Below, in pieces: positions 15,563 to 25,507 of a stretch of 49,359 nucleotides of DNA. Source of the DNA: a virus; IMG/VR virus record IMGVR_UViG_3300037242_000102, positions 1 to 49,359 of that record. The stretch is one strand, 5' to 3'. The translations under genes were made by a program, and so were the position numbers. Under the pieces are notes generated by a model, which saw nothing but the letters and a program-made list of their open reading frames with translations, had not been told where the DNA came from and did no database searches. Numbering within the stretch: the first letter of the stretch is position 1; each line of letters begins with the position of its first letter.

Positions 15563-17472
15563 GCGTAGACGTCTTAGAAGCCTGTAGAAATACAAGCGTC
15601 GTCGAGTCAATTCGAGCAGCCATCGAGGCACAGCATCAAAGCCTATGGCACATGATGCCCTGCATTGTCAACGAGGATACGACGGATGGCCACGTCGGTT
15701 CTCTGCAGCCTGCCATTATGGGCACGGTTCAGGGCAGCGACGGGAAAACGACGAGTGTGAACTACCCGCTCTTGAATGATGCGCCGATCACCAACCATCA
15801 GGGCGGTGACATGGTTCACACGATGCCGCTCAAAAAGGGTGACGAGGTGATGGCGTTGCTGTCATCGCGCCCGATCGATAACTGGTGGACGGCCGGTGGC
15901 TCAAAGAACACGCCGATTGACGTGCGCGTGAACTCGATGAGCGACCCCATCATCCTGCGCGGCATGCGCTCGAACCCCCGCAAACTGAAGTGGGTGAACA
16001 ACACCGCGTCACACGTGCGCTCGGTCGATGCGAAAAATACAACCGAGCATCACCCCACAACCGGCTTCCACAGCAAACACGTGGACCCGGGCGACACAAG
16101 TGCGGACAATGATGACGGCGGCGACAACTCGAAGGGGCCGTTCAACAACGCCGAGAAGTTCTTTGATCATACGATCCACCCAACGAACGGCCATGCTCAC
16201 AATTTCATCGACAACAGCGATGACAATAACAAGATCGCGCACACCGTTTCGCTCAATAACTCGACGCACTCCATAAGCATGTTCAACGGTGACCATACAC
16301 GAGTGGTCACCGAGGGCGGCATCACAGATAGCACAAAGAATAGCCATACCACTACAGCGTCAGATGCAATCTCTCGTACATCACAAAACAACAATATCAC
16401 CGATACAGCAAAGAACCTAATCCACAATGGGCCAACGAATGTCAACGGCACACTTGGCATCTCGCAACTTCTGACCGCAGCGCAGGGGATTACCTCGAAT
16501 GGGCTATCAAGTTTCACGGGGGGGCTCAGCACCGGCGCCCTCGAAGTAGCACCCGATGACGAAGGTGGGCTCGTTCAAGCGACCATGGGTCTCGAGGTGG
16601 TCGGTGGCATCACGACTGACACATTGAAGCTCGGTCAAATTTCCGTAGCATATGCCAATGACACCGATGCCACAAATGCCGGTGTCCCGCTCTATGGGCT
16701 CTATGTCAACACCACCGGAGGGTTGCAGGTTAACGGCTTCGGTTCGCTGCCTCCCGGGCCTCCAGTCGTACCAAACAATATCGCATTCAATCTTTGGGGT
16801 CCAATTACGGGAATGGACTCATTGCAAATGTACCCGGGCAATTGGGCGCCGCCTGCCGACATCCCACCAACCGATTGGGTTGTGGCGGTTGTCTCAATCG
16901 TCGCACCAGATACGGGGTTTACCTTTTCAAGTGTCGATCCAAGCGGGCTATGGAACATTACGCAACAAATAGGGGTAGGCGGGCAGACCGCCTTTATGGT
17001 ATTGACCGGACCGCCAGGCAACGACTTGCCACTGCTTGAAGCATCCTGCGGCCAGGGCGAGGTCCGGGTCGGCGTCACGTTCACCACACAGGTGTTCACC
17101 GTCTCAGGCACCAATGCCACTAGGCCAATTGGAAACCTTAGTCCCTTCGCAGTTGGTGGCCCCAATGACCCGATACGTTCTGTCCCGATCAACGCTTTAG
17201 GGACAAGTTCAATGGCTTGCCTGATCACAATCGAAAATATTGGTTACCTCTACACTAACCCTCCAACAATACCCATGGGCTGGAGCCCACAATTCGGAGG
17301 CGCAGGCTGGGGGCAGTCTGCCGAAGGTGAAGTAACAGGTTTGGCCCAAGTTGGGATTAGCGTCGGCTCGGTGGCGCTAGGTGCCGTAGGGTCTGTAACA
17401 CCTGACTCGACCGTGCTCGACAGCGTGCTCCTCGATTGGGCACAGATCCAATTTGAACTCATGACAGCTTAA
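15559..17472 (+). CDS. Central baseplate spike protein (gp138/gpV-like)
   Basis: 637 residues, starting in the ATGA overlap at 15559. Residues 30-150 resemble the gp138-type OB-fold: MPCIVNEDTTDG, LQPAIMGTVQGSDGK, PLLNDAPITNHQGGDMVHTM, KKGDEVMALLSSRPIDNWW. The middle (residues 150-330) is rich in Asn, Asp, Thr and His in a pattern expected of a triple beta-helix spike. The C-terminal 280 residues are beta-rich, unlike compact spikes, and could be an added carbohydrate- or receptor-contacting part. Confidence 0.75.
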   Translation: MSVDVLEACRNTSVVESIRAAIEAQHQSLWHMMPCIVNEDTTDGHVGSLQPAIMGTVQGSDGKTTSVNYPLLNDAPITNHQGGDMVHTMPLKKGDEVMALLSSRPIDNWWTAGGSKNTPIDVRVNSMSDPIILRGMRSNPRKLKWVNNTASHVRSVDAKNTTEHHPTTGFHSKHVDPGDTSADNDDGGDNSKGPFNNAEKFFDHTIHPTNGHAHNFIDNSDDNNKIAHTVSLNNSTHSISMFNGDHTRVVTEGGITDSTKNSHTTTASDAISRTSQNNNITDTAKNLIHNGPTNVNGTLGISQLLTAAQGITSNGLSSFTGGLSTGALEVAPDDEGGLVQATMGLEVVGGITTDTLKLGQISVAYANDTDATNAGVPLYGLYVNTTGGLQVNGFGSLPPGPPVVPNNIAFNLWGPITGMDSLQMYPGNWAPPADIPPTDWVVAVVSIVAPDTGFTFSSVDPSGLWNITQQIGVGGQTAFMVLTGPPGNDLPLLEASCGQGEVRVGVTFTTQVFTVSGTNATRPIGNLSPFAVGGPNDPIRSVPINALGTSSMACLITIENIGYLYTNPPTIPMGWSPQFGGAGWGQSAEGEVTGLAQVGISVGSVALGAVGSVTPDSTVLDSVLLDWAQIQFELMTA

Positions 17473-17481
17473 GGTGACACG

Positions 17482-17892
17482 ATGCGCGTTCGCAAAATGA
17501 AACTCCCGCCTTCCAACACGATCGTCTACACGCTGGACGGCGGCGATTGGATTTTTGGCCACGGCTCACAGGACTACTTCATCGACGTGCCCGACGCGGT
17601 GGCACAGGTTTGCCTCACCCGTCTCGCCCTCAATCGAGGCGAGTGGTTCCTTGATACAAGCGATGGTACACCCTGGAACACACAGGTACTCGGGAAATTT
17701 ACGGGCAACGTGCGCGATCTCATAATTCAATCTCGCATCAATGGCACGCCGGGGCTCGCACCCAATGGAATTACCTCCTATTCGTCATCCCTCGGCGCAT
17801 CGGTTCCGCGTCAGTACCTCGTCAACGCTAGTCTGACAACGATCTATTCAGCTAATCAGGTTGGTATTGCGGGCACGATATCACAGCCGTGA
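17482..17892 (+). CDS. Baseplate wedge protein (gp25-like)
   Basis: 136 residues; AAGGTGAC precedes the ATG. Signature: DVPDAVAQVCLTRLALNRGEW, FLDTSDGTPWNTQVLGK, then IIQSRINGTPGLAPNGI. These proteins initiate sheath polymerisation at the baseplate. Its last 12 bases are also the end of an antisense HNH gene. Confidence 0.8.
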   Translation: MRVRKMKLPPSNTIVYTLDGGDWIFGHGSQDYFIDVPDAVAQVCLTRLALNRGEWFLDTSDGTPWNTQVLGKFTGNVRDLIIQSRINGTPGLAPNGITSYSSSLGASVPRQYLVNASLTTIYSANQVGIAGTISQP

Positions 17893-18300
17893 TCGTTTCC
17901 AAAACATCGCCTTACATGTTCGGCATTCTCGGCTTCCCGCTGGGTTGATATATGTATTCTCTCGCGTGTACTCGTGGCCACGAGGGCAGTGGGTTTTGTT
18001 TCTATTGATGTCGCCCACCTTTTGTCCGAGCCCCCTTCTAAGGTTTTCTCCACGCGTGACAGCCTCAAGGTGGTCTGGGTTGACACATTGGTGATTGCGG
18101 CAAAGGTGATCGATATCAAATCCATCTGGGATTTGGACCTTGTAAAGCTCGTATGACACCCTGTGAGCATGCGGCTTCTTTAGACCTACTCGAAATCGCC
18201 CGTAACCCTTGTGGTTTACGTCGGCAAGCCAAAGCCAGCACCCGCTGTTCGGCTCTGGAATGAATTTCTCTTCAAACCGTTCTAAGAGGGTTTTTCTCAT
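17881..18300 (-). CDS. HNH homing-type endonuclease, antisense within the baseplate operon
   Basis: 139 residues, MRKTLLERFEEKFIPEPNS onward. Core: SGCWLWLADVNHKGYGRF, AHRVSYELYK, then FDIDHLCRNHQCVNPDHL and an additional zinc knuckle (CPRGHEYTRENTY, CRTCK). It fills the whole gap between gp25-like and Baseplate J genes on the opposite strand. Its ATG and the ATG of the Baseplate J gene share the palindrome CATG at 18298-18301. The Baseplate J ribosome-binding site therefore lies within its coding region. Confidence 0.85.
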   Translation of the reverse strand: MRKTLLERFEEKFIPEPNSGCWLWLADVNHKGYGRFRVGLKKPHAHRVSYELYKVQIPDGFDIDHLCRNHQCVNPDHLEAVTRGENLRRGLGQKVGDINRNKTHCPRGHEYTRENTYINPAGSRECRTCKAMFWKRSRL

Positions 18301-19525
18301 GTCTGGCAACACCCCGATCTGCGTGATAAGTGCTACTGGTCTCAATAGGCCGACATTCGCCGCGTGTCAAGCATATTTTACCACCGGCTTCCAAATCATC
18401 TATGGTGCCGACACTTATCTCGGGAATGATTGCCAGGATGGGCAATTTGTTGGCCTTCTCGCCACCGCCCTCGACGACTGTAACGGCGAAACCGTAGCCG
18501 CGTACAATAGTTTTATACCGGACCAATCGGTGGGCACCGGCCTCTCCTCGCTCGTCAAACTCAATGGCATCGCACGCTTCAACCCGAGCTATTCAACGGC
18601 GCCCGTCGTCATCATCGGTCAAGGCAACACGGACATCATCAACGGCTATGCTGTTGATCCCGCTGGTAACCAGTGGGCTCTCCCGCCGCTCGTCACCATC
18701 CCCGGTGGTGGCGAGGTTGACTCAATCGTGACCTGTGCCACACAAGGCGCAATCCAAGCGGCGCCGGGTGATATCAGCACGATCGGAAATGCGCAACTGG
18801 GGTGGCAGTCGATCACAAACACCACGGCCGCAATTCCCGGGGCTCCCGTAGAAACAGACGGCCAACTGCGGGCTCGCCGGGATGATAGCACCGAGCTATC
18901 TGCCCTGTCGATGCTGCAGGCCCTACAGGGCGGCCTAGAGGCCATTGCCGGAAATGGGAACGTTTGGGTCTACCAAAATGACACCGCAGTCGTCAACGCT
19001 TTGGGCATTCCGGCCAACTGCATAGCTTGTGTTATCAACAATCTCTCGGTCACGCAGGCGCTCATCGGCGGCATCATTTATCAGTACAAGCCCCCGGGGA
19101 TGCCGACATTCGGCAACACGTCTATCATCGTCAACGATCCAATTTCGGGCGTGCCGGATGTGATCAATTATTCGACGGTCACGCCGGAACAAATCCTCGT
19201 AACCGTACAAGTGCACCCACTGAATGGTTGGAGCACCACGATCCAAACAAATATCGCCAACGCAATCGCCGCATGGATCAATGCCCTGCCTCCCGGCACG
19301 GGTTTCTCTGTGTCCGATCTGTTCATGCCAAGCCTCGTGAATGGCTCTACGGCGCTGGGCTTTGGCACCTATTCAATCCCCATGAATGGCATAGCAGCAG
19401 CGATCTCTCCGGCGACCCCCGGCGTGGCGGACATCGCGGTGGCGTACAACCAGCAATGCGCGGCCACTGAGAGCCCGGTAGGGAACACGACCTACCCTGG
19501 AAACATCACTTTCACGCTAATTTAA
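18299..19525 (+). CDS. Baseplate J-like wedge protein
   Basis: 408 residues from the ATG at 18299, 8 bases after AAGAGGG. Pattern of the Baseplate J/gp47 family: an N-terminal helix-rich region (LGNDCQDGQFVGLLATALDD), IPGGGEVDSIVTCATQGAIQ, an extended arm ending in ETDGQLRARRDDSTELSALS, and a C-terminal part with INALPPGTGFSVSDLFM. It forms the wedge that joins hub and fibres. Confidence 0.8.
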   Translation: MSGNTPICVISATGLNRPTFAACQAYFTTGFQIIYGADTYLGNDCQDGQFVGLLATALDDCNGETVAAYNSFIPDQSVGTGLSSLVKLNGIARFNPSYSTAPVVIIGQGNTDIINGYAVDPAGNQWALPPLVTIPGGGEVDSIVTCATQGAIQAAPGDISTIGNAQLGWQSITNTTAAIPGAPVETDGQLRARRDDSTELSALSMLQALQGGLEAIAGNGNVWVYQNDTAVVNALGIPANCIACVINNLSVTQALIGGIIYQYKPPGMPTFGNTSIIVNDPISGVPDVINYSTVTPEQILVTVQVHPLNGWSTTIQTNIANAIAAWINALPPGTGFSVSDLFMPSLVNGSTALGFGTYSIPMNGIAAAISPATPGVADIAVAYNQQCAATESPVGNTTYPGNITFTLI

Positions 19526-19542
19526 CACGGGAAAGTTAGAAA

Positions 19543-20394
19543 ATGCGCTTACCCAGCGACTACTTGTCGAAGCTCACAAGTCTGAACTCACCGGAGAAGG
19601 CACCAAACTTCAACGCCGTAATTCAGATGGTAATGCAACCCTTTTCTGATTTACAAGGGTTCCTAAAAGATTTGCCCCAGGCGTTCGATCTCGACAAGGC
19701 GATCGGTGTCCAGCTGGACATCGATGGTCAATGGGTGGGCCGCTCGCGCCACATAGCGGTGAACGTCCCCATCCCATATTTTTCCTTTGGCGTGCCCAAT
19801 TACGGTTTTGGCAGCGGGGCGCCTTTCCACAACCCCGGGCAACCCAGATGTTCGGTTGTCACCTATGACCTGCCGGATGACGCGGATGCCGGTTATGGCG
19901 GCTTCGCCTCCTACCGCAATTTGCTTCGTGCCAAGATCAAAGCGAATAGCTGGGATGGCACGAACCTCGGCGCCGTGGACGCACTCACGGCGTACTTCAC
20001 GGATTGTCAAATCTTTGTGGCGGACGATCCATATAGAAAACTCAATGTGAATGTGATCTTCCCGTGGGCAAGCGCCCAGAGCATGGCCATCCCCGACTTC
20101 GCGATCTTCTCTTCGGCTTCCATCCCGGTCAAAACGGCGGGCGTGAACTTCAACTACCGCATGGCCGTGAAGGGTCCCGTTTTCGGGTTCGGCATGAATA
20201 ACGACTACTGCAGCGGGTTTGGCAACGGCTGTTGGGGTGCCGACCCGCAACTCTACATCGATCGATGGTTTGGTTACAACAGACCACTAAGTGCTTCCGG
20301 TTCGTGTTCCCTGTGTGGCAGCACGACCGCTCTCAAGGGTATAGTTCAACTAGGCGCCTCGGTGTTGACGACACTGAAGGGCAAACTCAAATAA
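19543..20394 (+). CDS. Baseplate protein (DUF2612 family)
   Basis: 283 residues. DUF2612 signature: FDLDKAIGVQLDIDGQWVG, a YFSFGVPNYGFGSGAPF loop, then DLPDDADAGYGGFASYRNLL with RAKIKANSWDGTN. Such proteins follow Baseplate J and sit at the wedge-fibre junction. Cys-rich loops near the C-terminus (SCSLCGS) are notable. Confidence 0.8.
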   Translation: MRLPSDYLSKLTSLNSPEKAPNFNAVIQMVMQPFSDLQGFLKDLPQAFDLDKAIGVQLDIDGQWVGRSRHIAVNVPIPYFSFGVPNYGFGSGAPFHNPGQPRCSVVTYDLPDDADAGYGGFASYRNLLRAKIKANSWDGTNLGAVDALTAYFTDCQIFVADDPYRKLNVNVIFPWASAQSMAIPDFAIFSSASIPVKTAGVNFNYRMAVKGPVFGFGMNNDYCSGFGNGCWGADPQLYIDRWFGYNRPLSASGSCSLCGSTTALKGIVQLGASVLTTLKGKLK

Positions 20395-20405
20395 GGTGAT
20401 GCGAA

Positions 20406-23400
20406 ATGTCCTACACAAATGAATTTCTTCCTGTCGCAACCGGAAACGGCGCCAATGTTAGGGATCAAGCAGACTTTGCCGGATCAGCAATCCAACTGAC
20501 AGGTTTCGAAGATGGCCCGGCCGAAGCCCCTGACGCTAACAAGGTGTGGCGTCAGTCAAGCACGTGGGCCGCAACCCTCGGGCAGATCATTGCCGACTTC
20601 GGCGGCACCGACGCCCTTGATGACGGCAACGTTGCCAGCCTCGAAACCGAGTTCATCGCCGCCATCGAAGGCGCATTGAACGGCGTCTTGGTGCACGTTG
20701 CCCTTGCCGACACCGGAACCCAGAACAACGTTGTCATTGCAACCACACCGTCGTTCACCAATGTTACGGCGCCATGTCTAATCGTGTTCAAGCCAGCGTA
20801 CCTGAACAACGGCGCGTGCACGGTTGATCCAAACGGCACCGGCCCGTTCTCGCTCGTCAACACAAACCAAACCCCGTTGAACACCGGGCAGCTCTATTCA
20901 AACGGGCTCGCAATCGCAGCCTTCGATGGCACCAACTTCGAGTTGCTCTTCTCGACGCCCTCGAACACGCTCGACTTCTCCGGCAACGCGGGCACCTTCC
21001 CCGCTGGCTTAGGCGTAATTCTCGCGCAAGACCCCGTTGGCGTCGGTGGCCCCGGCAACCAGCTGTACACCACCACGGTGTCTGACTACGCCGGTATCAC
21101 CGCACCAAACACCATTAAGGATGCCACGAATGCATTCACGGCAACAAACGGGATCGGCGGCGGCGCGCGCTGGCCAATCGTGCAAGACAGCCTGAAGGCT
21201 TACTACGTCTTCGGCGTCAACTTCACGACCACGGCTATGGTGTGGAAGTATGACCCAAATGGGAATTTCCTTGGTGCAACCACGATCGATGCCGCGGCCG
21301 CGGGCCTGCTCTATGCTCCGCGCATGTTCACGCTATCCAATAGTGACATCTGTTGCGTCTGGGCTGAGGCATCTGGCGCCCTCTATTATGCGATCATCGA
21401 CACCGCGTTGAACGTGGTTGTGGCGGCGACCCCGATTGACACCACATACGCTTCAAGTAGCGTCACATATCCGTATGCGATACCACTGTCCACCGGTGGT
21501 TTTGCGATTGCCTATCAAAGCGCAGCTGCAACGGCAATCAATCTTGCAACCTACGGAAATAACGGCGTGCAAACTCTTGCGCCCACACCGATACAGGTTC
21601 TCACAAGCACCGCCGCGATCGCCTATATCCGCATGGAAGAGCTGAGCAACCACAACCTCGTGGTTGCCTTCCGCACAATCATGTCGCCGAATGGCACTTC
21701 GTTCACCGTGCGTAATCCAACAACTGGCGCTGGGGTGGTTGCCAGCACGGTGATCGATACCACGGCGCTCGGGGGCTTCATCGATCTTAAGGTTGTTCCC
21801 GCTGGCTTCTTTGCCGTCTCCGTCCCGAATGGCACCAACATGATCGTCGGTGTCTATAGCAACGCGGGCGCGCTGCAAGGATCGAAATATTCGGCGGCTC
21901 ACACCTCAAACCCCACGACATATATTCACCATCGGTTGCTCACCGACACTGTTGGTTTCTTTGTGGTCTATGCCGATGGCAGCGGCAACTACATAGATGT
22001 CGGGCCAATCCCGACAGCCGGAGGTGGCGTCGAAACGAAGTGCGCGGCCACGATTGGAACAGGTTGTGCCCTTGATGCAACGATCACCAATGGTGTCATC
22101 AGTGTCATAGCGGCAAGCAACAGCACGGGCGGCCAGACGTGGACAACCATCGGCATGCCGAACACGGCACTCGCCATTGCTCTTCCCTATACGAGGGTTT
22201 CACCCACCGAAATGGGCAACACCTCCCGACAGAACGGCGCGGCCTTCCCTCGCATCTTTAATGCGGGCGATTGGGTCAACATTATGCTTTACGAGAACCT
22301 CTCGGCTGGCACCGTGTCGATGATGATCCAAAAGATTGAAGCTTCGTCGTTCATGGGCGTCGCCGAAACCGGTTGCGGCGCCGTGTCACCTGGCACGCTC
22401 ATCGCCGTGCTCGTCGGCCCCGGCACCTATCCGTGCAACACGGTTGGCGGCACCACCGGTCAACTTTATGATCAGAGCGTCGCAAACCCCGCTGGTAACA
22501 GCGTCGGCTTTTACACCAACACGGTTATCCTTAAAGGCATTATACCGACCGCAGTTACCCCGTCGTTAACGGTTAATTCATATGGTTCGATTGGCCAGGG
22601 ACAACCTGTTCAACTCGGTCCAGATCACACTGTCTATTCGACGCAGGTTACAAACTATGCCGCTGTGACGAATGCGGGTACAGTGATTGTGAATGAAACC
22701 ACGGTAACGACGCAAACATTCTCGACGAACGCCTACGGTCCGCTACCAGTCGTTACCGTAAAAACCACCGGCGACGTTATCGTCGTTGGCGCGGCAGCTG
22801 GGCCTCACCTGTATCTATATCGATACAATGCAGGCGGCACATTCAAAAACTTCATTGTCGTGGATGCATCGGCTGTTATCTATGACCCGCACCTCGACAC
22901 ACTGCCCAACGGCAACGTCGTCACCAGCTGGTCTGACGGCACGAACGTGAATTTCGCAATCTATGACAACCTTCTGCAAACGCAGGTGGTTGCCAAGACC
23001 CCCATCGAAGCTCAGTACACCTCGAACTTCCAGCACCACATGCGCGTGCATCCAAACGGAAGCATCGTGTTGGCTTACCAACTTTCGACCAAGGTGTCTC
23101 GCCTCGCGGCCTATGATATGAACGGAGTATTGGTCGTGTCGCCAGTAACGATATCGACATGGAGTACGTCGCCCGGGAATGTCTGCCATGGTTTGGACTT
23201 TTTCCCAAGCGGTAACATTCTAGTCCACGCAATCTCACCGGCCTACGGCGCATCCTTTGGTATCTATTCGCCAATCGGTGCCACCGTCACGGCGTGGACA
23301 AACTGGTATGGGTCTGCAATTTCGATGTCCTATCGCTACCTTCCTCCGATGGCTTGCGTAGCGGGCAATTTTGCCGTTGCACTGTATGACGGTTCTCATC

Positions 23401-24077
23401 ATCGGGCTCGCGTTTATAACGAGGCGGGGATTATCATCGGTAGTGAATTGACCAAGACAGCCACCTCATATTTGACGTGCCCAATCTTGGTTGCAGATAG
23501 GGCGAGGTCATTGTTCTGGCTACAGGCCGATGGCTTCTCGACCGTCAACTACCTCGATCTGTATAAGTTGCCAATCGGTGGTGCAAACCTGTTCACCCTA
23601 TACCCAAATGTTTATTCACTCGGTTGGGTCTCGGGCGTCCTTTACCCGTCTGCCTTCTATGAGAATGGATATTTGGTGACGACATGGGCGTTGCTTTCAT
23701 ACTGCTATTATGCGGTATGGAACACGGTTGACTACTCTGTTTATGCACCTCCTACCGTTGTGTCCACACACGCGACGCCATATTGGCCGAACGCTATGCC
23801 CGGTGGTGACTTCACCCTGGTGCACACACTTTGCACCTCGACGTCGCACTACCTCACGGTTATCAAGTACGCGAATACCGCAATCCTTGGTGTCGCGAAT
23901 GGCACGTATGTGGCTGGCGGTGTCATCCGCGTCAACAACTTCCCTGCAACGTACCTTGTCCCGAAACAACTCGCGGGGCAATTCACGTCCACCTTTGATC
24001 ACACGGTTAACACCTGTAACATCTATGGCAATAAGGGAAGCTTCGTCGGCAACAACCTAATCATCAGGGGTATGTAA
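20406..24077 (+). CDS. Tail fibre / receptor-binding protein with two propeller-like domains
   Basis: 1223 residues. Residues 1-100 (FLPVATGNGANVRDQADFAG, VWRQSSTWAATLGQII) look like a fibre attachment domain. Two large similar segments follow, from about residue 220 (TTVSDYAGITAPN) and about residue 742 (TQVTNYAAVTNAG). Each has repeated strands in which FATL-like turns alternate with YDPNG/YDMNG turns, as in beta-propeller or sialidase-like folds. Short linkers with CGAVSPGTLIAVL and LKGIIPTAVT separate them. Direct location after the baseplate genes supports host recognition. Confidence 0.75.
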   Translation: MSYTNEFLPVATGNGANVRDQADFAGSAIQLTGFEDGPAEAPDANKVWRQSSTWAATLGQIIADFGGTDALDDGNVASLETEFIAAIEGALNGVLVHVALADTGTQNNVVIATTPSFTNVTAPCLIVFKPAYLNNGACTVDPNGTGPFSLVNTNQTPLNTGQLYSNGLAIAAFDGTNFELLFSTPSNTLDFSGNAGTFPAGLGVILAQDPVGVGGPGNQLYTTTVSDYAGITAPNTIKDATNAFTATNGIGGGARWPIVQDSLKAYYVFGVNFTTTAMVWKYDPNGNFLGATTIDAAAAGLLYAPRMFTLSNSDICCVWAEASGALYYAIIDTALNVVVAATPIDTTYASSSVTYPYAIPLSTGGFAIAYQSAAATAINLATYGNNGVQTLAPTPIQVLTSTAAIAYIRMEELSNHNLVVAFRTIMSPNGTSFTVRNPTTGAGVVASTVIDTTALGGFIDLKVVPAGFFAVSVPNGTNMIVGVYSNAGALQGSKYSAAHTSNPTTYIHHRLLTDTVGFFVVYADGSGNYIDVGPIPTAGGGVETKCAATIGTGCALDATITNGVISVIAASNSTGGQTWTTIGMPNTALAIALPYTRVSPTEMGNTSRQNGAAFPRIFNAGDWVNIMLYENLSAGTVSMMIQKIEASSFMGVAETGCGAVSPGTLIAVLVGPGTYPCNTVGGTTGQLYDQSVANPAGNSVGFYTNTVILKGIIPTAVTPSLTVNSYGSIGQGQPVQLGPDHTVYSTQVTNYAAVTNAGTVIVNETTVTTQTFSTNAYGPLPVVTVKTTGDVIVVGAAAGPHLYLYRYNAGGTFKNFIVVDASAVIYDPHLDTLPNGNVVTSWSDGTNVNFAIYDNLLQTQVVAKTPIEAQYTSNFQHHMRVHPNGSIVLAYQLSTKVSRLAAYDMNGVLVVSPVTISTWSTSPGNVCHGLDFFPSGNILVHAISPAYGASFGIYSPIGATVTAWTNWYGSAISMSYRYLPPMACVAGNFAVALYDGSHHRARVYNEAGIIIGSELTKTATSYLTCPILVADRARSLFWLQADGFSTVNYLDLYKLPIGGANLFTLYPNVYSLGWVSGVLYPSAFYENGYLVTTWALLSYCYYAVWNTVDYSVYAPPTVVSTHATPYWPNAMPGGDFTLVHTLCTSTSHYLTVIKYANTAILGVANGTYVAGGVIRVNNFPATYLVPKQLAGQFTSTFDHTVNTCNIYGNKGSFVGNNLIIRGM

Positions 24078-24078
24078 C

Positions 24079-24465
24079 ATGGCAGCGATTATAAACATAG
24101 AAACAGGCGAACTGATAACGGTCGCTCAAGACCCCCTGCATGTGCAGGGAGTTTGGGAATGTGGTGATCAGCGTTTCACTGACCCATCAATGAATTTGTT
24201 TGAGGCCGTTGCCACGGTCTCTGACCCTTGCGCCGTGACGGACTTTTGGGAGTTGTTCACCGTTGAAGAGGAGATTGCAATCCGGCAGAAAGGGACAACC
24301 GACGTGCTTGTCTCGACGTGGTTGGGTCGTCTCGACGATCAGCGAACCACATCAATAAGCATAACCCTCCCATCGGTTATCGGTGCGATCACGTATGTTG
24401 CCGGGGATATTCCGCTTGCAGATGGCAGACTTGAACAAATCCTAGCGGGGATACCAGCATTATGA
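24079..24465 (+). CDS. Hypothetical fibre-linked protein
   Basis: 128 residues, one base after the fibre stop and overlapping the next gene by ATGA. It has FWELFTVEEEIAIRQKGTTD and LVSTWLGRLDDQRTT, a helical segment seen in small proteins next to fibre genes. A chaperone or accessory role for the fibre is possible, but I do not recognise the family. Confidence 0.6.
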   Translation: MAAIINIETGELITVAQDPLHVQGVWECGDQRFTDPSMNLFEAVATVSDPCAVTDFWELFTVEEEIAIRQKGTTDVLVSTWLGRLDDQRTTSISITLPSVIGAITYVAGDIPLADGRLEQILAGIPAL

Positions 24466-24920
24466 CCCTTTACACCCTTACACAAATTGCAGTCGCAAAA
24501 GAAAGTTGGGAATTTTGGCGCCTTTTGGTTCCAGCCGACTTTCACTCAGCGGCACTCCTCGGCAACGAGGACGGCGAAACGAGCTTCATTGTTCATATTG
24601 CCGGGGACGAAGGCTACGCCAAAGGAATATTCCAGTGGTGGCCCGCACGACGCGCGGACATCCTGAAAGGAACAGGTATCGACGTTGCCACGGCGCCACA
24701 CCTAGATCAATTGAAAGGCGCCTATTGGGAGATGACACAATCGAAGGTCTACAAGAAGGTTTGGTCATCTTTGGTTGCAGCCACCTCACTCGAAGAGGCG
24801 GTTACCGTACTCGTCAAAGACTATGAAAGATCAGCTAACCAGTCAAGAGACGTCGCGCGGCGCCTAACGCTTGGCACCTATTGGCTCGACTACGCACAAA
24901 AGAATTGGGGTGCACAATGA
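24462..24920 (+). CDS. Tail-lysozyme-like muramidase (candidate endolysin)
   Basis: 152 residues. ALLGNEDGETSFIVHIAGDE, GYAKGIFQWWPARRADIL and a C-terminal DYERSANQSRDVARRL match the phage tail lysozyme group, with Glu in the NEDGE segment as the likely acid. A related domain occurs in the tape measure protein. It overlaps its neighbours on both sides by ATGA and sits directly beside an amidase, so both probably act in lysis. No signal peptide is visible. Confidence 0.7.
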   Translation: MTLYTLTQIAVAKESWEFWRLLVPADFHSAALLGNEDGETSFIVHIAGDEGYAKGIFQWWPARRADILKGTGIDVATAPHLDQLKGAYWEMTQSKVYKKVWSSLVAATSLEEAVTVLVKDYERSANQSRDVARRLTLGTYWLDYAQKNWGAQ

Positions 24921-25507
24921 CACCAATACTTACACAGGCGGGACCCTATAAGGTCAACTGGGTTCCATGCCCGTTCTCCCGCAAACGCGTGCAACTCGAC
25001 TTACCGCGCGCTGGCATACTCCACACGACGGAAGGTGGTTTCGAAGGGTCGCTCGAAGTCTTCGAGCAGCACGACGCGCCACACTTCGAGGTGGGCCTGG
25101 ACAAGGGCGTTCCACGCATCAACCAACTCGTGAAAGTTGGCTACATCGGTTCGGCCTGCCGGGCACACAATGATAAAGCCATCGTGCAAATTGAGATGGT
25201 TGCTTTCTCGAAGGAAACACCGTGGTTCCCCGACGACAAAACGGCAGATGCTCTCGCTCACCTTATGGTAGCAATCGAAGCGGAATATGGCGTGCCGCTG
25301 TCGCATCCGTTTGCGGATGATGACTGGCCACGCGCAGGTCACAACCCGCATCGTAATGCGGGTAAATTTGGGAAGATCGCGGGGTGGTATGGGCATGGTG
25401 ACATGCCAGACCCCGATGTGCATTGGGACCCCGGACATTTTTTGTATTCTGTGCTATTTAAGAAGTGTCAGGAGATAAAAGATGGATCAACCGAAAGCGT
25501 AAAATGA
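24917..25507 (+). CDS. N-acetylmuramoyl-L-alanine amidase (Amidase_2 type)
   Basis: 196 residues from the ATG at 24917. Zinc ligands expected of the family are visible: AGILHTTEGG, then GWYGHGDMPDPDVHWDPG with His and Asp positions, and APHFEVGLDKG as the central strand. This would cleave the glycan-peptide bond of peptidoglycan. It is the stronger of two adjacent endolysin candidates. Confidence 0.85.
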   Translation: MTPILTQAGPYKVNWVPCPFSRKRVQLDLPRAGILHTTEGGFEGSLEVFEQHDAPHFEVGLDKGVPRINQLVKVGYIGSACRAHNDKAIVQIEMVAFSKETPWFPDDKTADALAHLMVAIEAEYGVPLSHPFADDDWPRAGHNPHRNAGKFGKIAGWYGHGDMPDPDVHWDPGHFLYSVLFKKCQEIKDGSTESVK

